A stretch of DNA of 64,000 nt from an uncultured Agrobacterium sp. (GCA_913777615.1 CAJYTK010000022.1:62001-126000); one strand, 5' to 3'; positions 44,806 to 54,116 are shown, counted from the stretch's first letter. The notes: generated from the letters alone by a model not told the origin. Made by a program: numbers and translations.

Positions 44806-45732
44806 CTAAAGACCGATCTCATTGGCCCATGGCGGATTGGCGCCTGCACGCGATACCGTCACCGCCGCAGCCTTGGCGCCGAGCGCCAGAGCCTTGGCAA
44901 TCTGGTCTTCGGTGAGTGAGGCGACCTGTGGTTTGGTGAGGAGGCCCTGGAGTTTCAGGGAGGCCAGGATGCCGGCATCGAAGGTGTCGCCGGCACCCAC
45001 GGTGTCGACCACCTCGACGCGTTCGCTCGGCACTTCGACGCGCAGCTGCTTGGTGTAGCCGACAGCGCCCTCCGCGCCACGGGTAACGACGACGAGCTTT
45101 GCGCCGTGGTGCAGCCAGTGGCGGGCGAGTGTGTCTTCATCGCCCTTCAGGCCGAACCAGGCCAGATCCTCATCCGAGAATTTCACGATATCCGACATCG
45201 CCGCCATGCGATTGATACGGTCCATGTGCTTCTGCTTGTCCTGAATGAAGCCCGGACGGATATTGGGATCGAGCGAGATGACCCGCTTTTCATGCTCGCG
45301 CACCAGGAGCGCCTCATAGGTGCTGCCGCAAGGCTCAGGGATCAGGCTGATCGCGCCGAAATGCATCGCTTCGCATTCGCCACCCAGATTCGGCAGATCC
45401 TTTTCTGACAGCATGCGGCCTGCCGTGCCTTCATCATAGAAGGCATAGGTCGCGTGGCCGTCGACCAGCTTGACGAAGGCGATGGTGGATGGGCGGTTGG
45501 AGAAGGCGCAGAGGCTGTAATCGACATTGCTGGCGCGCAACGTCTCCTTCAGGATCTCGCCCATCATGTCATCGGCGATACCGGAGAAGAAAGCGGATGG
45601 GACGCCAAGACGTCCGAGCGCGATGGCGGTGTTGAAAACCGCGCCGCCTGCATAAGGGGCGAAAGCCGCCTCGTCTTTGGTCGATTCACGCGGCAGCATG
45701 TCGATCAGGGCTTCGCCACAACACAGGATCAT
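44806..45732 (-). CDS. frk: PfkB-family fructokinase
   Basis: The 308-aa sugar kinase has the two PfkB signatures: GGAVFNTAIALGRLG near residue 30 and the C-terminal DTVGAGDTFDAGIL with catalytic Asp, plus the anion hole. Fructose to fructose-6-phosphate is the likely reaction, next to pgi biochemically though 6 kb away. GAGGAAA precedes the ATG. A palindromic operator lies about 15-30 bp upstream. Confidence 0.88.
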   Translation of the reverse strand: MILCCGEALIDMLPRESTKDEAAFAPYAGGAVFNTAIALGRLGVPSAFFSGIADDMMGEILKETLRASNVDYSLCAFSNRPSTIAFVKLVDGHATYAFYDEGTAGRMLSEKDLPNLGGECEAMHFGAISLIPEPCGSTYEALLVREHEKRVISLDPNIRPGFIQDKQKHMDRINRMAAMSDIVKFSDEDLAWFGLKGDEDTLARHWLHHGAKLVVVTRGAEGAVGYTKQLRVEVPSERVEVVDTVGAGDTFDAGILASLKLQGLLTKPQVASLTEDQIAKALALGAKAAAVTVSRAGANPPWANEIGL

Positions 45733-45746
45733 CCGATTTCCTCCAA

Positions 45747-45763
45747 ATCTAAATCGATTAGAT
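45747..45763. promoter_or_regulatory. LacI-type palindromic operator of the fructokinase gene
   Basis: ATCTAA and TTAGAT flank ATCGA in a 17-bp inverted repeat with a central AATCGATT, typical in style of LacI-family operators. No LacI gene is in the window. Confidence 0.55.
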
Positions 45764-45817
45764 GCTTAACGGCAGCACCTTGCCCGGGTCAATATCCAAG
45801 GCAAGGCTCAGCCAAAA

Positions 45818-46516
45818 TTACGATTGCGGCAATTCGCTGACGCCGCCGTGACGCGCCGACCAGGGCAGCGGATTATCAAGAAAAGCTTCGACCTCCGACA
45901 GTGTCTTATCGTCGAACAGCTTTTCGGAGCGGGCCGCCTCCAGCACGTTGCGCCAGGTGCTGAGGTAGTGCAGCTTCACTTGACCGTTGGTAAAGCGCGC
46001 CTCTGCTTCCGGGAATATGCCGTAGTAAAACAGCGCGATGCCGTGATCGACAATGCCGCCAGCGGCACGAATGGCATCGATGAAGGTGAACATGGATCCG
46101 CCTGCCGTGGTCAGATCCTCGATGACCAGCACGCGCGCGCCTTCGGGCATATTGCCTTCGATCTGCGCATTGCGGCCATGGCCTTTTGGCTTCTTACGGC
46201 AATAGATCATCGGTAGGCCGAGGCGCTCGGCCAGGAAGGCGGCGAAGGGTATGCCCGCCGTTTCGCCACCGGCGACGCAATCGAACTTCTCAAAACCGGC
46301 ATCGGCGACGATCTTGGCGGCGGCAAAATCCATCACCGCCGAGCGAACGCGCGGATAGGAGATCAGCTTGCGCATATCGATATAGACTGGGCTCTTCATG
46401 CCCGATGCGAAGGTATAGGGCGCTTCGGAGTTGAAGTGGACGGCCTTGATTTCCCACAGCATCTTCGCAACGAGCTCGGCAACCACCGTGCGATCGGTGA
46501 AATTGAATTGGGCCAT
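45818..46516 (-). CDS. pyrE: Orotate phosphoribosyltransferase
   Basis: PyrE joins orotate to PRPP, giving OMP. The 232-aa type I PRTase has the PRPP motif [15 protein letters not shown] and the catalytic loop [17 protein letters not shown]. The ATG at 46516 has AGAGG eight bases upstream; an ATG two codons earlier is too close. It follows pyrC after an intrinsic terminator, so transcription may be attenuated. Confidence 0.93.
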   Translation of the reverse strand: MAQFNFTDRTVVAELVAKMLWEIKAVHFNSEAPYTFASGMKSPVYIDMRKLISYPRVRSAVMDFAAAKIVADAGFEKFDCVAGGETAGIPFAAFLAERLGLPMIYCRKKPKGHGRNAQIEGNMPEGARVLVIEDLTTAGGSMFTFIDAIRAAGGIVDHGIALFYYGIFPEAEARFTNGQVKLHYLSTWRNVLEAARSEKLFDDKTLSEVEAFLDNPLPWSARHGGVSELPQS

Positions 46517-46553
46517 CGGCATCTTCCTCTTTTTGTCAGCCATCGATAAAAAA

Positions 46554-46576
46554 ACTGCCGGATTAACCGGCAGTTC
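46554..46576 (-). terminator. Terminator/attenuator between pyrC and pyrE
   Basis: On the minus strand AACTGCCGG and CCGGCAGTT pair around TTAAT and are followed by a seven-T run. It lies 6 bp past the pyrC stop and about 40 bp before the pyrE start. The pyrE gene is therefore read from a leader that starts below this hairpin or by read-through. Confidence 0.85.
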
Positions 46577-46581
46577 GAACA

Positions 46582-47622
46582 TCAGTTTTCTACATCCCAA
46601 TGAAGCGGGAACATCGGATCGAAGACCGTCACAGGTCCAGCGCCCGTCTCGATCTTTGCCGGGAAGGCCACAGGGTCATCGCGCCTCACCAGGGTGATCG
46701 TTTCGTCATTGGGCGAAAGGCCATACCAGGCGGGGCCATTCAAAGACGCAAAAGCCTCGAGCTTTTCCAGCGCATTGTCCTGCTCGAACACATGGGCAAG
46801 GCAGCTCATGGTATTAATTGACGAGTAGACTCCCGCGCAGCCGCAGGCGCACTCCTTCAGCGGATCGACGTGTGGGGCGGAGTCCGTACCGAGGAAGAAA
46901 CGAGCGTCGCCGGAGGTCGCAGCGGCGCGCAGCGCTAAGCGATGCTCCTCGCGCTTTGCCACCGGCAGGCAGTAGTAATGCGGCTTGATACCGCCGACCA
47001 GAATGGCATTGCGGTTGATGATAAGGTGATGGGTGGTGATAGAGCCTGCGAGATTTTTCTCCGCGCCGCGAATATAGTCCACGCCGTCCCTCGTCGTCAC
47101 GTGCTCCATCGTCACTTTCAGTTCCGGCAGTCGCTGACGCAGCGGTGCAAGAACCGTATCGATAAAGACTTTCTCGCGGTCGAAGATATCGACCTCTGGC
47201 GTTGTAACTTCGCCGTGGACGCAAAGCGGCAGGCCGATTTTCGCCATGCGCTCCAGCACCGGCATGGCCTTGTCCATATCGCGCACGCCGCCGTGCGAAT
47301 TGGTGGTGGCACCTGCGGGGTATAGCTTCACGGCGGTGATAAGGCCGCTCTTCCTGCCCTCTTCCACATCGTCGGCGCTGGTATGCTCGGTGAGATAGAG
47401 CGTCATAAGCGGCTCGAAGCGATCGCCAGCGGGAATGGCCTTGACGATGCGCTCGCGGTAGGCGCGCGCGTCCGCCGTGGTGACGACCGGCGGCACGAGG
47501 TTGGGCATGATGATGGCACGGGCAAAATGGCGGCTGGTATCGCCAATCACGCCTTCCAACATTGCGCCATCGCGCAGGTGCAGGTGCCAGTCATCCGGGC
47601 GGCGAAGGGTGATCGTCTGCAT
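46582..47622 (-). CDS. pyrC: Dihydroorotase (class II)
   Basis: PyrC closes carbamoylaspartate to dihydroorotate. The 346-aa protein has the zinc-binding [10 protein letters not shown] at the N-terminus, the [12 protein letters not shown] segment with the carbamylated lysine, [29 protein letters not shown] and GTDSAPHV. Start ATG 47622 has GAGAGG upstream. Together with pyrE it gives two steps of pyrimidine synthesis side by side. Confidence 0.95.
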   Translation of the reverse strand: MQTITLRRPDDWHLHLRDGAMLEGVIGDTSRHFARAIIMPNLVPPVVTTADARAYRERIVKAIPAGDRFEPLMTLYLTEHTSADDVEEGRKSGLITAVKLYPAGATTNSHGGVRDMDKAMPVLERMAKIGLPLCVHGEVTTPEVDIFDREKVFIDTVLAPLRQRLPELKVTMEHVTTRDGVDYIRGAEKNLAGSITTHHLIINRNAILVGGIKPHYYCLPVAKREEHRLALRAAATSGDARFFLGTDSAPHVDPLKECACGCAGVYSSINTMSCLAHVFEQDNALEKLEAFASLNGPAWYGLSPNDETITLVRRDDPVAFPAKIETGAGPVTVFDPMFPLHWDVEN

Positions 47623-47757
47623 CGTGAGCCTCTCAAGCAGGTCGGCGCAAAGTATCTCGCAGTTTGCGCGTGAAGACCTTGCGAAGAACAATGTATGGGG
47701 TGGGGCCCGCTTAGCACCTTTCTGCCGAAGAAGACAGCGCTGTTGGACGACTTGGGG

Positions 47758-48810
47758 CTACTTTTTCGCCTCACCGATGGAGCCTGCCTGCGGACCCCAG
47801 ACATCGGTCATGGCAAAGCCATCGGCCAGCGGATCGAACGGGTCGAGTGCGATCTGGTGCAGCCCGAAGGTAAAGCCGCGCCCGGTGATGGTGGGGATGA
47901 CCGCTTGCTTTCCCGCCACCTGCGAAAGGGCCGAAAGGCCGACTTCGAATTCCGTTCCGATAATCGAACGCGACGTGTAGGTATCGCCCACCTTCACCTT
48001 GCCGCGCGCGTGAAGCGTGGCCAGATTGGCCGAGTTGCCCGTGCCGCAGGGCGAACGATCCGCCCGGCCCGGCCACATGGTGGTGCAGGTGCGAATGGTG
48101 CCATCCTCTTCCGTATCGCGGAACATCACATAGGCGACGCCGAAAATGGCGGGGATTTCCGGATGCACCACCGGAATGTCGCGGTTGACGATATCCTTTA
48201 ACACCATGCCGGCGGCCACAAGCTTGGCGGCATTGGCCTTGTCGATGGTCAGCCCGATCTGGCGAACATCCACCAGCGCATAGAAAATGCCGCCATAGGA
48301 AATATCCATCCGGATGCGGCCCCAGTCCGGCGTGTCGATCTCCACGTCCAACTCGTGAACGAAGGACGGCACCATGGTGAGCTTGACCTTCTCGCAGCGC
48401 CCATCCCGGCATGTAGCAGTTGCCTTGACGAGACCAGCGGCGGTTTCCAGCATCACGATGGTTTCCGGCTCCTTCATTTCCACCATGCCGCTTTCCAGCA
48501 GAGCAGTGGTGGCGCAGATGGAGTTGGAGCCGGAGCTTGCATGCGCCTGATCGGGCTGGAGAATGACGAAGGCGGCATCTGCATCCGGGTGCTTGGGCGG
48601 CAGCAGCAGATTGACGGAGCCGATCGGCGTGCCGCGGGGCTCGAGCGTTAGGAAGCGGCGAAGCTCCTCGCCCTTCGGATCGGTGTTCAGCCAAAGCAGC
48701 TGCTCGGCAACGGTTGCCCCGGGAATTTTCGGCACGCCGCCCGTCGCGACACGACCGATCTCCCCTTCGCAATGAACATCGAGAAGCTGAAGAGTGCGTT
48801 TCCAGCGCAT
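47758..48810 (-). CDS. Proline racemase-family enzyme with Ser/Cys active-site pair
   Basis: The 350-aa protein has the two family active-site regions, but the first is SSGSNSI with Ser where racemases have MCGH, while the second is SPCGTGNSA with Cys kept. Racemases use Cys/Cys; Ser/Cys or Thr variants occur among hydroxyproline epimerases and trans-3-hydroxyproline dehydratases. Substrate cannot be fixed from sequence alone. No hydroxyproline catabolism genes lie next to it. Start ATG 48810 follows GGAG and AAGG. Confidence 0.82.
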   Translation of the reverse strand: MRWKRTLQLLDVHCEGEIGRVATGGVPKIPGATVAEQLLWLNTDPKGEELRRFLTLEPRGTPIGSVNLLLPPKHPDADAAFVILQPDQAHASSGSNSICATTALLESGMVEMKEPETIVMLETAAGLVKATATCRDGRCEKVKLTMVPSFVHELDVEIDTPDWGRIRMDISYGGIFYALVDVRQIGLTIDKANAAKLVAAGMVLKDIVNRDIPVVHPEIPAIFGVAYVMFRDTEEDGTIRTCTTMWPGRADRSPCGTGNSANLATLHARGKVKVGDTYTSRSIIGTEFEVGLSALSQVAGKQAVIPTITGRGFTFGLHQIALDPFDPLADGFAMTDVWGPQAGSIGEAKK

Positions 48811-48877
48811 GGGGCCTTACTCCGAGAGGGAATTTTCCCCGTCATAGCCGATAAAATACTGTTTGTATATTGGCAGA

Positions 48878-50209
48878 TCAGCGTGCGCGGCAGGCAGCAT
48901 TGTCGCGATTGACGCGGATCGAGCAGTCCGTCTGGCTTCGCGTTCCGCTATCGAGGACTTGCGGATCGACAACGCTGGTGGCGGTATCGCCCACAGAGCC
49001 CACGGTGTTCTCCACGGAACGACCAAGACGTTCGACCTGACGACCGTAATTTTCGCGCGTGCGCGGATCGAAGACGGCAATCGGCGCGCTGATGGCCACA
49101 CTCGCCGCTGTGCCAACCGTCTGCGCCGCACCGATGCCGACAGCACCGATGGCTTCACCCAGACCGACATCGGAATCGGTCACGGTCTGGCCTGCGATCA
49201 AGCGGTCACCAATCAGCTTTACGACTTCCGGGCTTTCGGCAAACTTCCCATGGTTCAGTCTGTCTCCCGATTGCAGCTTGGTCAAATCGAGAACCGTGAT
49301 GCCGGCTTTTTCCAACTCGCTACGATAGGGCTCGGCAGCGGGATCGATCTGGCCAAGTCGGTCGACATTGCCGGAAATGCGGCGCGATAGGCTGAGCGCC
49401 CGGTCATCCTGAGAGACGAAGAGCGTGAATTTCGGCTTGTCCTTGCCAAGGCTTGCATATTGACGCCCGAACACATCCACGTCGAGATCGGGAGCCGCCA
49501 GGATGACGTTGTTGATCTTCGGCAAAACACGACCGTTGCGGATCGCCATCTGGCGCAGCGCCTCAACTGCAAGCCAAGTCCCCATGGAATGGGCCATGAC
49601 GGTCACGTCACTGACGGAGCTGTCCTTGGCAAGGCGCGTCAGCATCTCCTCCAGCGCATCACGCGAGTAGTTGGTGCTTTCCTTGTCGTAATTGTAATCA
49701 AAGATGCTGGCGCGCGAGGGCCAGGTGAAGACAACCGGGACGACATCCGTTCCGGAGTCATGGACGATCTGGGCAAAACGGTAGACCGATTCCTCATAGC
49801 GATTGTTGAAGCCGTGGACGAAGACCAGAACACGCCGGTCTTTCGGGCTATGTCGCTTGATCCAGCTCCGCGTATCGGCAGCCGAGGTCACCGGTTCAAC
49901 CGAAATCGTGGTGAAGTCTTTCAATGGGTCTGGCGGCAGCTTCTTCGGCCACTGCACCTGACCGACCTTGCGGTTGGCAGCTGGTGGAATGGAGACCGTC
50001 ACCGCATCCACCTTCAGACCCGTTCCGCGCTCGCCACCGAACAGGACCGCCTTGTCTTCAGCCGGGGCACGTGTGGTTGCCACTAACAGGCTGACCGGCG
50101 TCGTGCCTTGCACCACCTGGCCCGTTGGCGTCATCACACCGATGGGACGCCCGCCGCAACTGGCCAGAATCGCAAGCATGGTGACAAAGGTAACGAGCCT
50201 TGCGGCCAT
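48878..50209 (-). CDS. Lipoprotein alpha/beta hydrolase (DUF900 family)
   Basis: The 443-aa protein begins with a lipoprotein signal peptide (VTFVTMLAILASCGG, lipid-linked Cys about residue 18) and has an alpha/beta hydrolase core with VLVFVHGFNNRYEE, the nucleophile elbow VMAHSMGTW, and later LAAPDLDVDVFG. Substrate unknown. Cell-envelope location follows from the lipobox. GGAGTG precedes the ATG. Confidence 0.85.
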   Translation of the reverse strand: MAARLVTFVTMLAILASCGGRPIGVMTPTGQVVQGTTPVSLLVATTRAPAEDKAVLFGGERGTGLKVDAVTVSIPPAANRKVGQVQWPKKLPPDPLKDFTTISVEPVTSAADTRSWIKRHSPKDRRVLVFVHGFNNRYEESVYRFAQIVHDSGTDVVPVVFTWPSRASIFDYNYDKESTNYSRDALEEMLTRLAKDSSVSDVTVMAHSMGTWLAVEALRQMAIRNGRVLPKINNVILAAPDLDVDVFGRQYASLGKDKPKFTLFVSQDDRALSLSRRISGNVDRLGQIDPAAEPYRSELEKAGITVLDLTKLQSGDRLNHGKFAESPEVVKLIGDRLIAGQTVTDSDVGLGEAIGAVGIGAAQTVGTAASVAISAPIAVFDPRTRENYGRQVERLGRSVENTVGSVGDTATSVVDPQVLDSGTRSQTDCSIRVNRDNAACRAR

Positions 50210-50399
50210 TCCGACACTCCAGGAACAGGCAGAGGCTTTGTTTCACAATCCATATGACACGCCCCGGCAATCAACCACTGACGTTATTACAGAAGCATCG
50301 TACTTAAGCCAGCCATGCTGCCGGTCTTAGACATGACTTTTGACAGGCGGTGTGTCCCTGCCGCCTCTCACGCCTACCCGGCACCCGACCCCTTTGACG

Positions 50400-52169
50400 T
50401 CAATGCGTAGCGTAAGCCGCCCTGAACGCATTCCCTTGCGCCACATTGCTTTTCTGCTCGGCCTCCAGGACAGAGAGCTTCCCACTCCAGGCGGGCAATA
50501 ATTCTACGATTGCGCCGCCGGCCTGCCGCAAGATATCGAGCGAAGGTGGATTTCGAGGCGGATCAATTCGGTCGAGGTCCCGCATGAAGTGCTGAAACGT
50601 GCTCCTCATTTCGCCAATCATCGTTTTGACGACGTCACTGAACTCATTTTCCTGCAAAAGCACCGCCAAACGATAATTGTCGGGAACGGTCAGAACCGTC
50701 GATCCCTCGAGCGAAGCGTTCAAAGCCTCGAAGAACACGCGGTAGGTCGTGAAATCCCGAAGCAGAAACGTCTCAGGCAAGGTCTCGACGATTTCGGCGC
50801 TGCGGGGTTCACCCAACAGGATGCAAGGTGTGACGGTTGCTCTTCGCTCCATCCGATCGATGATCGTTCCGAGCGATTTGCCCGTTCCGACGAAATCGAC
50901 AAGCAGGTTTCGAAGACCCAGCTTGTTTTGCAGATAGGCTTCATACTCGACCGACTCGGTGTAGCAGACCGCGCGCGAGATACGAATATACTCGGAAGGC
51001 GGCATATTCGCCCGCGCAAAATGGCGCGATGCGAGCATCTCCTGCCACAGGTTACAATCGCGCGCAGCCATCAGAATCTTGTCGACGCCACGCTCTTGTG
51101 CGCAGGCTTTGAGCCAGAAGGACGCGAGGAGCATCAACGGAATATTGATGGACGCCTGAGCCCTCTTGGCGTGACGGACGGCAACGCTGGGGTGGAACGA
51201 GCGCAAGCGTGCTTCCCGAACCGCATGCGCGTAAGCCCCGAGCCCGATGGCGTGCAGGACTTGTTCGGTCTGGTCCCATTTGGAGATGCTGACGAGCGCC
51301 ACGTCGATCCCGAAGGAAGCGGGACTGATGATATCGGCCTGGATGTTGTCACCGAAGTGTGTGCGCACATTATGATTTGAGAGAATTTCCGGCCATATCT
51401 GCCGATGATGCTTGCCGTAGTTGCTCAGGTAGAGCCGGTTTTCCAGTCCGCACTTTTCTCGCAGCACACGCTCGATAAAGGGGCGCGGCAGATACATGTC
51501 AGAGATGACGATGTCGTTTGCACCGACGCGCGCCACGACGTCACCGATTGGAAAGAGATGCTCCCACTCCTCTTCCAGTTCCATCCATCTCAGGACAGCC
51601 GCCTGTTTCTGCGTGATGAAGCCTTCGGATACCATGATCAGGTAAATATCGTCGATCCCGTAGGGTCGACGCCCGAATATGCTCATCTCGGTTTTGTGCC
51701 GCCAGTCTGCAAAACCCGGAACAGCGGCCTTGCGCTCTACAATGCGGAAGACCTCCAGCGGATCATAACAGCGTCTGGCGACAAGCGTGTCGAAAAGGTC
51801 AAAGCTCTGAATCTTGGTATGACTGTCGGACGCATTTTCTTCGAGCACATGAAAGTTGGCCGTCTCTTCATATCCCAGCGCCGGGTTATGGAAGTACCCG
51901 CCGAGACGTATCGCTTCACCCGGCCCCGACAGAAGAGACATCTGGCACGTGATCCTGCCGTCCTGGTCGAACAGGTTGAGGAAACTTCCCTCTATCTCCC
52001 AATGCGCCTCATTGGCATGACTGTAACCAATCAGAAATCCGTTTTTATGAAATACAAAATCGTCACTGATGATGCCATTTTGAGGCTCGACTTTGAACGT
52101 GAACGTTCGCGACAGCAATTGATCAGCATCAAGGGAAATGGGAGCTGTTTTCTCTGATACGTTAAGCAT
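50400..52169 (-). CDS. HAD-like protein with a beta-rich N-terminal domain
   Basis: About 589 aa. HAD motif I is seen as IQSFDLFDTLVARR (near residue 125), a motif II-like region as DIVISDMYLPRPFIER, and the acidic motif as HFGDNIQADI. A 110-residue N-terminal domain (FTFKVEPQNGIISDDFVFHK...) and a 250-residue C-terminal part with no recognised family surround it. HAD proteins of this make-up occur with surface polysaccharide genes, but none are adjacent. Start uncertain: ATG 52169 or 52184, or TTG 52211. Confidence 0.6.
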   Translation of the reverse strand: MLNVSEKTAPISLDADQLLSRTFTFKVEPQNGIISDDFVFHKNGFLIGYSHANEAHWEIEGSFLNLFDQDGRITCQMSLLSGPGEAIRLGGYFHNPALGYEETANFHVLEENASDSHTKIQSFDLFDTLVARRCYDPLEVFRIVERKAAVPGFADWRHKTEMSIFGRRPYGIDDIYLIMVSEGFITQKQAAVLRWMELEEEWEHLFPIGDVVARVGANDIVISDMYLPRPFIERVLREKCGLENRLYLSNYGKHHRQIWPEILSNHNVRTHFGDNIQADIISPASFGIDVALVSISKWDQTEQVLHAIGLGAYAHAVREARLRSFHPSVAVRHAKRAQASINIPLMLLASFWLKACAQERGVDKILMAARDCNLWQEMLASRHFARANMPPSEYIRISRAVCYTESVEYEAYLQNKLGLRNLLVDFVGTGKSLGTIIDRMERRATVTPCILLGEPRSAEIVETLPETFLLRDFTTYRVFFEALNASLEGSTVLTVPDNYRLAVLLQENEFSDVVKTMIGEMRSTFQHFMRDLDRIDPPRNPPSLDILRQAGGAIVELLPAWSGKLSVLEAEQKSNVAQGNAFRAAYATH

Positions 52170-52289
52170 TCGATGTCCCATCATTAGACTATCGAATGGT
52201 CGTAGTGCCAAAAGCTTGCCTCAGACTAACCACGTGGGCTGTGGGAAAAGCGGGGAACAGTTTTTGAAAAGGCTAACAAGTCCGATCGA

Positions 52290-52748
52290 TCAGTCTTCTT
52301 CCTCGGCATCAATGACTTTGTATGTCGCGCCAGAGGTATCTTTCTGGGTGATTTCATCGATGAGGTACTTCGCAAACATCGCCCCTCCCCCAAGAACCAT
52401 CCATAGTGGAACCCCTATGGCTCCTCCGAGGGCTGCTATTCCTGCGTTGGCGCCACCAAATAAGGTGATCCCCACTGCTGCTGCACCCATCCCTAGTCGC
52501 TGTGCAACAGAGCGATTATCCCAACCATATTTCTTTGATTGCTTGGCTATTATCTTTAGGGCAGGCAACACTACCTTGCTTTTCGCCGTCAAGATCAGGG
52601 CCTTCTTGGCTTTCATCGGAGCAGGGATTGGTTCCCCTCTTATTTCTAAGAGCTTTACTGCCCATTCCCTTATCTCATCCCCTTCGGATTGACTAACCTG
52701 CTTTGCAATCGTCACGGCCAACTGACGTTGTTTATCATTCTCAGTCAC
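52290..52748 (-). CDS. Small glycine-rich membrane protein coupled to the HEPN gene
   Basis: The 152-aa protein has a charged helical N-terminus, a basic helix (KAKKALILTAKSKVVLPALK) and a Gly/Ala-rich hydrophobic region (GAAAVGITLFGGANAGIAAL, then GGAIGVPLWMVLGGGAMFAK, about residues 86-127), likely two membrane helices. The GTG start overlaps the stop of the upstream HEPN gene as GTGA and has AAGGA six bases upstream, so the pair is coupled. A pore-like role is possible; no known family is recognised. Confidence 0.65.
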   Translation of the reverse strand: MTENDKQRQLAVTIAKQVSQSEGDEIREWAVKLLEIRGEPIPAPMKAKKALILTAKSKVVLPALKIIAKQSKKYGWDNRSVAQRLGMGAAAVGITLFGGANAGIAALGGAIGVPLWMVLGGGAMFAKYLIDEITQKDTSGATYKVIDAEEED

Positions 52749-53677
52749 TTCAGTTCCTTCTCTGCCGTCGTCAGGAAGACAAGTGTGGAGGCCGTCATAT
52801 GGAGCATGTAAGCCGTGAGGTAGTCGGAAACTTCTTGGGGAACGGCACCTTGCCCATGACCGCTCAGCTTGTTCCGCCCAGTCGGAATGCTGCTTTCGAG
52901 AAGGCTTCTCAGTGACGTCATCTGCTGTTGCCAGAATGGGGGAATAAGACCGTTGGACAGGCATACGTCAATCAATGCCTTGGCTGTGTCGGTCGCCTTA
53001 TATGTCCAGCCCCTTTTGTCGCAGATGGCCTTTAGGGTCGATTCAAACGCCTTTAGGCAATCGTTCAGGGCTTCCTTGTTGTTACCGTGCCTGTAGTGCT
53101 CGTAGGCTGACAGGAACTCTTCGTGGGGTCCTGCATAGTCCTTTGTATTCAGAAGCCGGATTGCTGGCTTAACTGCTTCTTTGTGGACGAGTTCCGAATC
53201 TATGCGGATGATTTCTCCGTCCACGAACTGGTAGCCGACCCCGTTTTCTTTGAACCGAGCATTCAACTCCTCAATTACGTCGTCGGCATTTTCATCATAG
53301 CGTCGATAGCTACAATAATCGAAAGAACGAGTAAATTTATCAACAGCTCGGATTGAAATTTCAACAACATCGAGGCAGCGCTCGATATTTTCTTCCAGTT
53401 CAAAAAATTGAAACAGCTCTTTATCGGGATCAATTTCCCTATATTCATTTCCAGCCAGCCGGTGAACTCCATACTCCTTGCGTAAAGTACTCACAATTAA
53501 CGAAAATGTATTATGTGTACGGCCTGCATATAGATCGCCACGTGGATTGAGACCCTGCTTTATTAGGTACTCAATCTGAACTCTTAAGGTTTTAGGTAAC
53601 TCATCATATGTGTATACGTCAGGGACTTCGCCCCTAATTCGCTTTTGACGCTTCGAATAAAGATGAAATACAGCCAT
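52745..53677 (-). CDS. AbiJ-NTD4-like / Abi_C HEPN protein (STM4504/CBY_0614-like)
   Basis: The 310-aa protein starts with AVFHLYSKRQKRIRGEVPDV, as recalled for the STM4504/CBY_0614 group with an AbiJ N-terminal domain type 4. Its C-terminus has TGRNKLSGHGQG, the R-N-x-x-x-x-H signature of HEPN ribonuclease folds in abortive infection C-terminal domains (Arg about 268, His about 274). HEPN abortive infection proteins cut RNA to stop phage growth. ATG 53677 follows GGTGG. AT-rich and next to the 3' side of tRNA-Arg. Family names are from memory. Confidence 0.65.
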   Translation of the reverse strand: MAVFHLYSKRQKRIRGEVPDVYTYDELPKTLRVQIEYLIKQGLNPRGDLYAGRTHNTFSLIVSTLRKEYGVHRLAGNEYREIDPDKELFQFFELEENIERCLDVVEISIRAVDKFTRSFDYCSYRRYDENADDVIEELNARFKENGVGYQFVDGEIIRIDSELVHKEAVKPAIRLLNTKDYAGPHEEFLSAYEHYRHGNNKEALNDCLKAFESTLKAICDKRGWTYKATDTAKALIDVCLSNGLIPPFWQQQMTSLRSLLESSIPTGRNKLSGHGQGAVPQEVSDYLTAYMLHMTASTLVFLTTAEKELK

Positions 53678-54039
53678 ACCATCCACCGACATAGAATCGC
53701 AGAGGATATATTAGCTCACTAAAATTCAAGTGTAAGACCGCATGTCGACCATCCCCCGAAATCGGGAATTTTTCTGAGAAAATCTTTGGGTGCAATACAC
53801 TATAGCTTTAGGAACCCGCGTTCCCCTGCTACCGGGACCCAAGGGCCAAGACCAAAAGCTGGAGAAATCCTCATCATAGCGAACCGGACGTTCTTAAGAG
53901 CTTTGCTCGACCATTCGAGTGGCGCAGGGGATTTGGTAGTGCCAACGGGTTCGTCATTACAGAGTCATTACATTTCCTGCTGACCATCATGACCAGAAGG
54001 GAATCCAAATGACTAACACATTGAAACAGAAAAGAGAAA
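53678..54039. other. 362-bp AT-rich spacer between the HEPN gene and tRNA-Arg
   Basis: No gene is convincing. CCCGA/TCGGG followed by AATTTTT (about 53756-53776) resembles a weak terminator. A 10-bp GTAGTGCCAA at 53936-53945 recurs exactly at 52202-52211, beyond the other end of the two-gene module. This is suggestive of a short target duplication but could be chance. Confidence 0.4.
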
Positions 54040-54116
54040 TGGCGCACCCGAAGAGATTCGAACTCCTGACCCCCAGATTCGTAGTCTGGTGCTCTATCCA
54101 GCTGAGCTACGGGTGC
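54040..54116 (-). tRNA. tRNA-Arg (anticodon ACG)
   Basis: A complete cloverleaf on the minus strand: acceptor GCACCCG/CGGGTGC, D arm GCTC...GAGC, anticodon stem CCAGA/TCTGG with loop CTACGAA, T loop TTCGAAT, and encoded CCA. Its 3' end faces the HEPN/membrane module. Confidence 0.95.

Noticed and set aside
52202-53945. 10-bp direct repeat GTAGTGCCAA flanking the HEPN module
   Set aside because: Suggestive of a target duplication but too short to separate from chance; no transposase or inverted repeats found.
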